DNA of 12,450 bases from positions 1-12,450 of the forward strand of contig DATHTK010000035.1 in assembly GCA_035463295.1 (NCBI GenBank), in the 5' to 3' direction. This DNA comes from DATHTK01 sp035463295 (GTDB lineage: Bacteria; Actinomycetota; Rubrobacteria; Rubrobacterales; Rubrobacteraceae). The position numbers were made by a program, and so were the translations under genes. Positions 12,290 to 12,450 of this stretch are shown here, one piece after another. Numbering within the stretch: the stretch's first letter is position 1; the number at the start of each line of letters is the position of its first letter. The notes below the pieces were generated by a model. The model had not been told where the DNA came from and made no database searches. It was given only the letters and a program-made list of their open reading frames with translations.

Positions 12290-12450
12290 TTCCCGCTACG
12301 GCGTCGACAACCGTGCCACCGGTCAGGTTGTAGATGGTTCCGGTCGTCGCACCGGCCCGGTCCGAGGCCAGAATCCTGCGCTATCGTGTTGATGGAGCCC
12401 GAGGCCATCCCCGGCTCCCGACACCTCTTCTTCTCGCCCTCCAGCGACTC
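12290..12450 (-). other. Possible frameshifted gene fragment at the window edge
   Basis: No intact gene is visible. On the minus strand one frame is open from the edge (ESLEGEKKRCREPG, MASGSINTIAQ), and another, from about 12380, reads GATTGTIYNLTGGTVVDAVAG then IADPATGRPV with ~80% G/C third positions. Joining them needs a frameshift. On the plus strand, codons from 12392 (MEPEAIPGSRHLFFSPSSD) also have very high G/C third positions and could be the start of a gene running off the edge, but without a ribosome binding site. I cannot choose among these. Confidence 0.25.

Overview
This is a 12.45 kb chromosomal window from a GC-rich bacterium, most likely an actinobacterium of the Rubrobacter type. 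That assignment is an inference from base composition, strong GC preference at third codon positions, frequent GTG and TTG starts, the mix of families (OpuC osmoprotectant transporter, DrrAB exporter) and small cysteine-rich proteins that look lineage-specific. No rRNA, phage, insertion sequence or CRISPR array is visible. Almost every gene is on the minus strand. The exceptions are asnB and a broken oxidoreductase remnant.

Layout from left to right. 1-350 holds the 5' part of a thioredoxin gene and a tRNA-Asp(GUC) gene, both minus strand. 351-871 holds a promoter, leader and the first ~60 codons of a phytoene-dehydrogenase-like FAD oxidoreductase whose remaining ~90% is gone; it abuts the 3' end of a nitrilase-superfamily amidohydrolase gene (909-1844, minus). 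asnB (2156-3688, plus) makes glutamine-hydrolysing asparagine synthetase. Two small minus-strand genes follow (4198-4506, a cysteine-rich zinc-ribbon-like protein, and 3822-4154, an uncharacterised protein), with a good promoter in front of them. 4899-8539 is a complete four-gene OpuC-type osmoprotectant importer operon, transcribed permease, ATPase with CBS domains, permease, lipoprotein. It has a well-formed promoter about 110 bases upstream and a structured leader. 8855-10662 is a DrrA/DrrB-type ABC exporter pair. It is preceded by a 60-codon unassigned small ORF with its own promoter and ribosome binding site (10711-10893). 11026-12289 holds an alpha/beta hydrolase, a class I SAM methyltransferase and a helix-hairpin-helix protein. 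The last ~160 bases may contain a frameshifted gene fragment.

How the parts work together. The OpuC operon imports glycine betaine-like solutes: the lipoprotein captures the solute, two different permeases form the channel, and the CBS-regulated ATPase powers it. DrrAB is an independent efflux pump. The remaining genes are housekeeping or unassigned and show no shared pathway.

Most unusual points: (i) the Ser/Thr-rich, Cys-free 60-aa ORF leading the drrAB operon, flanked by a Shine-Dalgarno/anti-Shine-Dalgarno inverted repeat; (ii) the opuC leader, where one ATGC element can pair with either neighbour; (iii) the truncated oxidoreductase that kept its promoter and ribosome binding site; (iv) a hairpin and possible 10-codon leader peptide before the methyltransferase. 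I found no convincing complete new multi-gene system; the small ORF plus exporter is the best candidate for follow-up.
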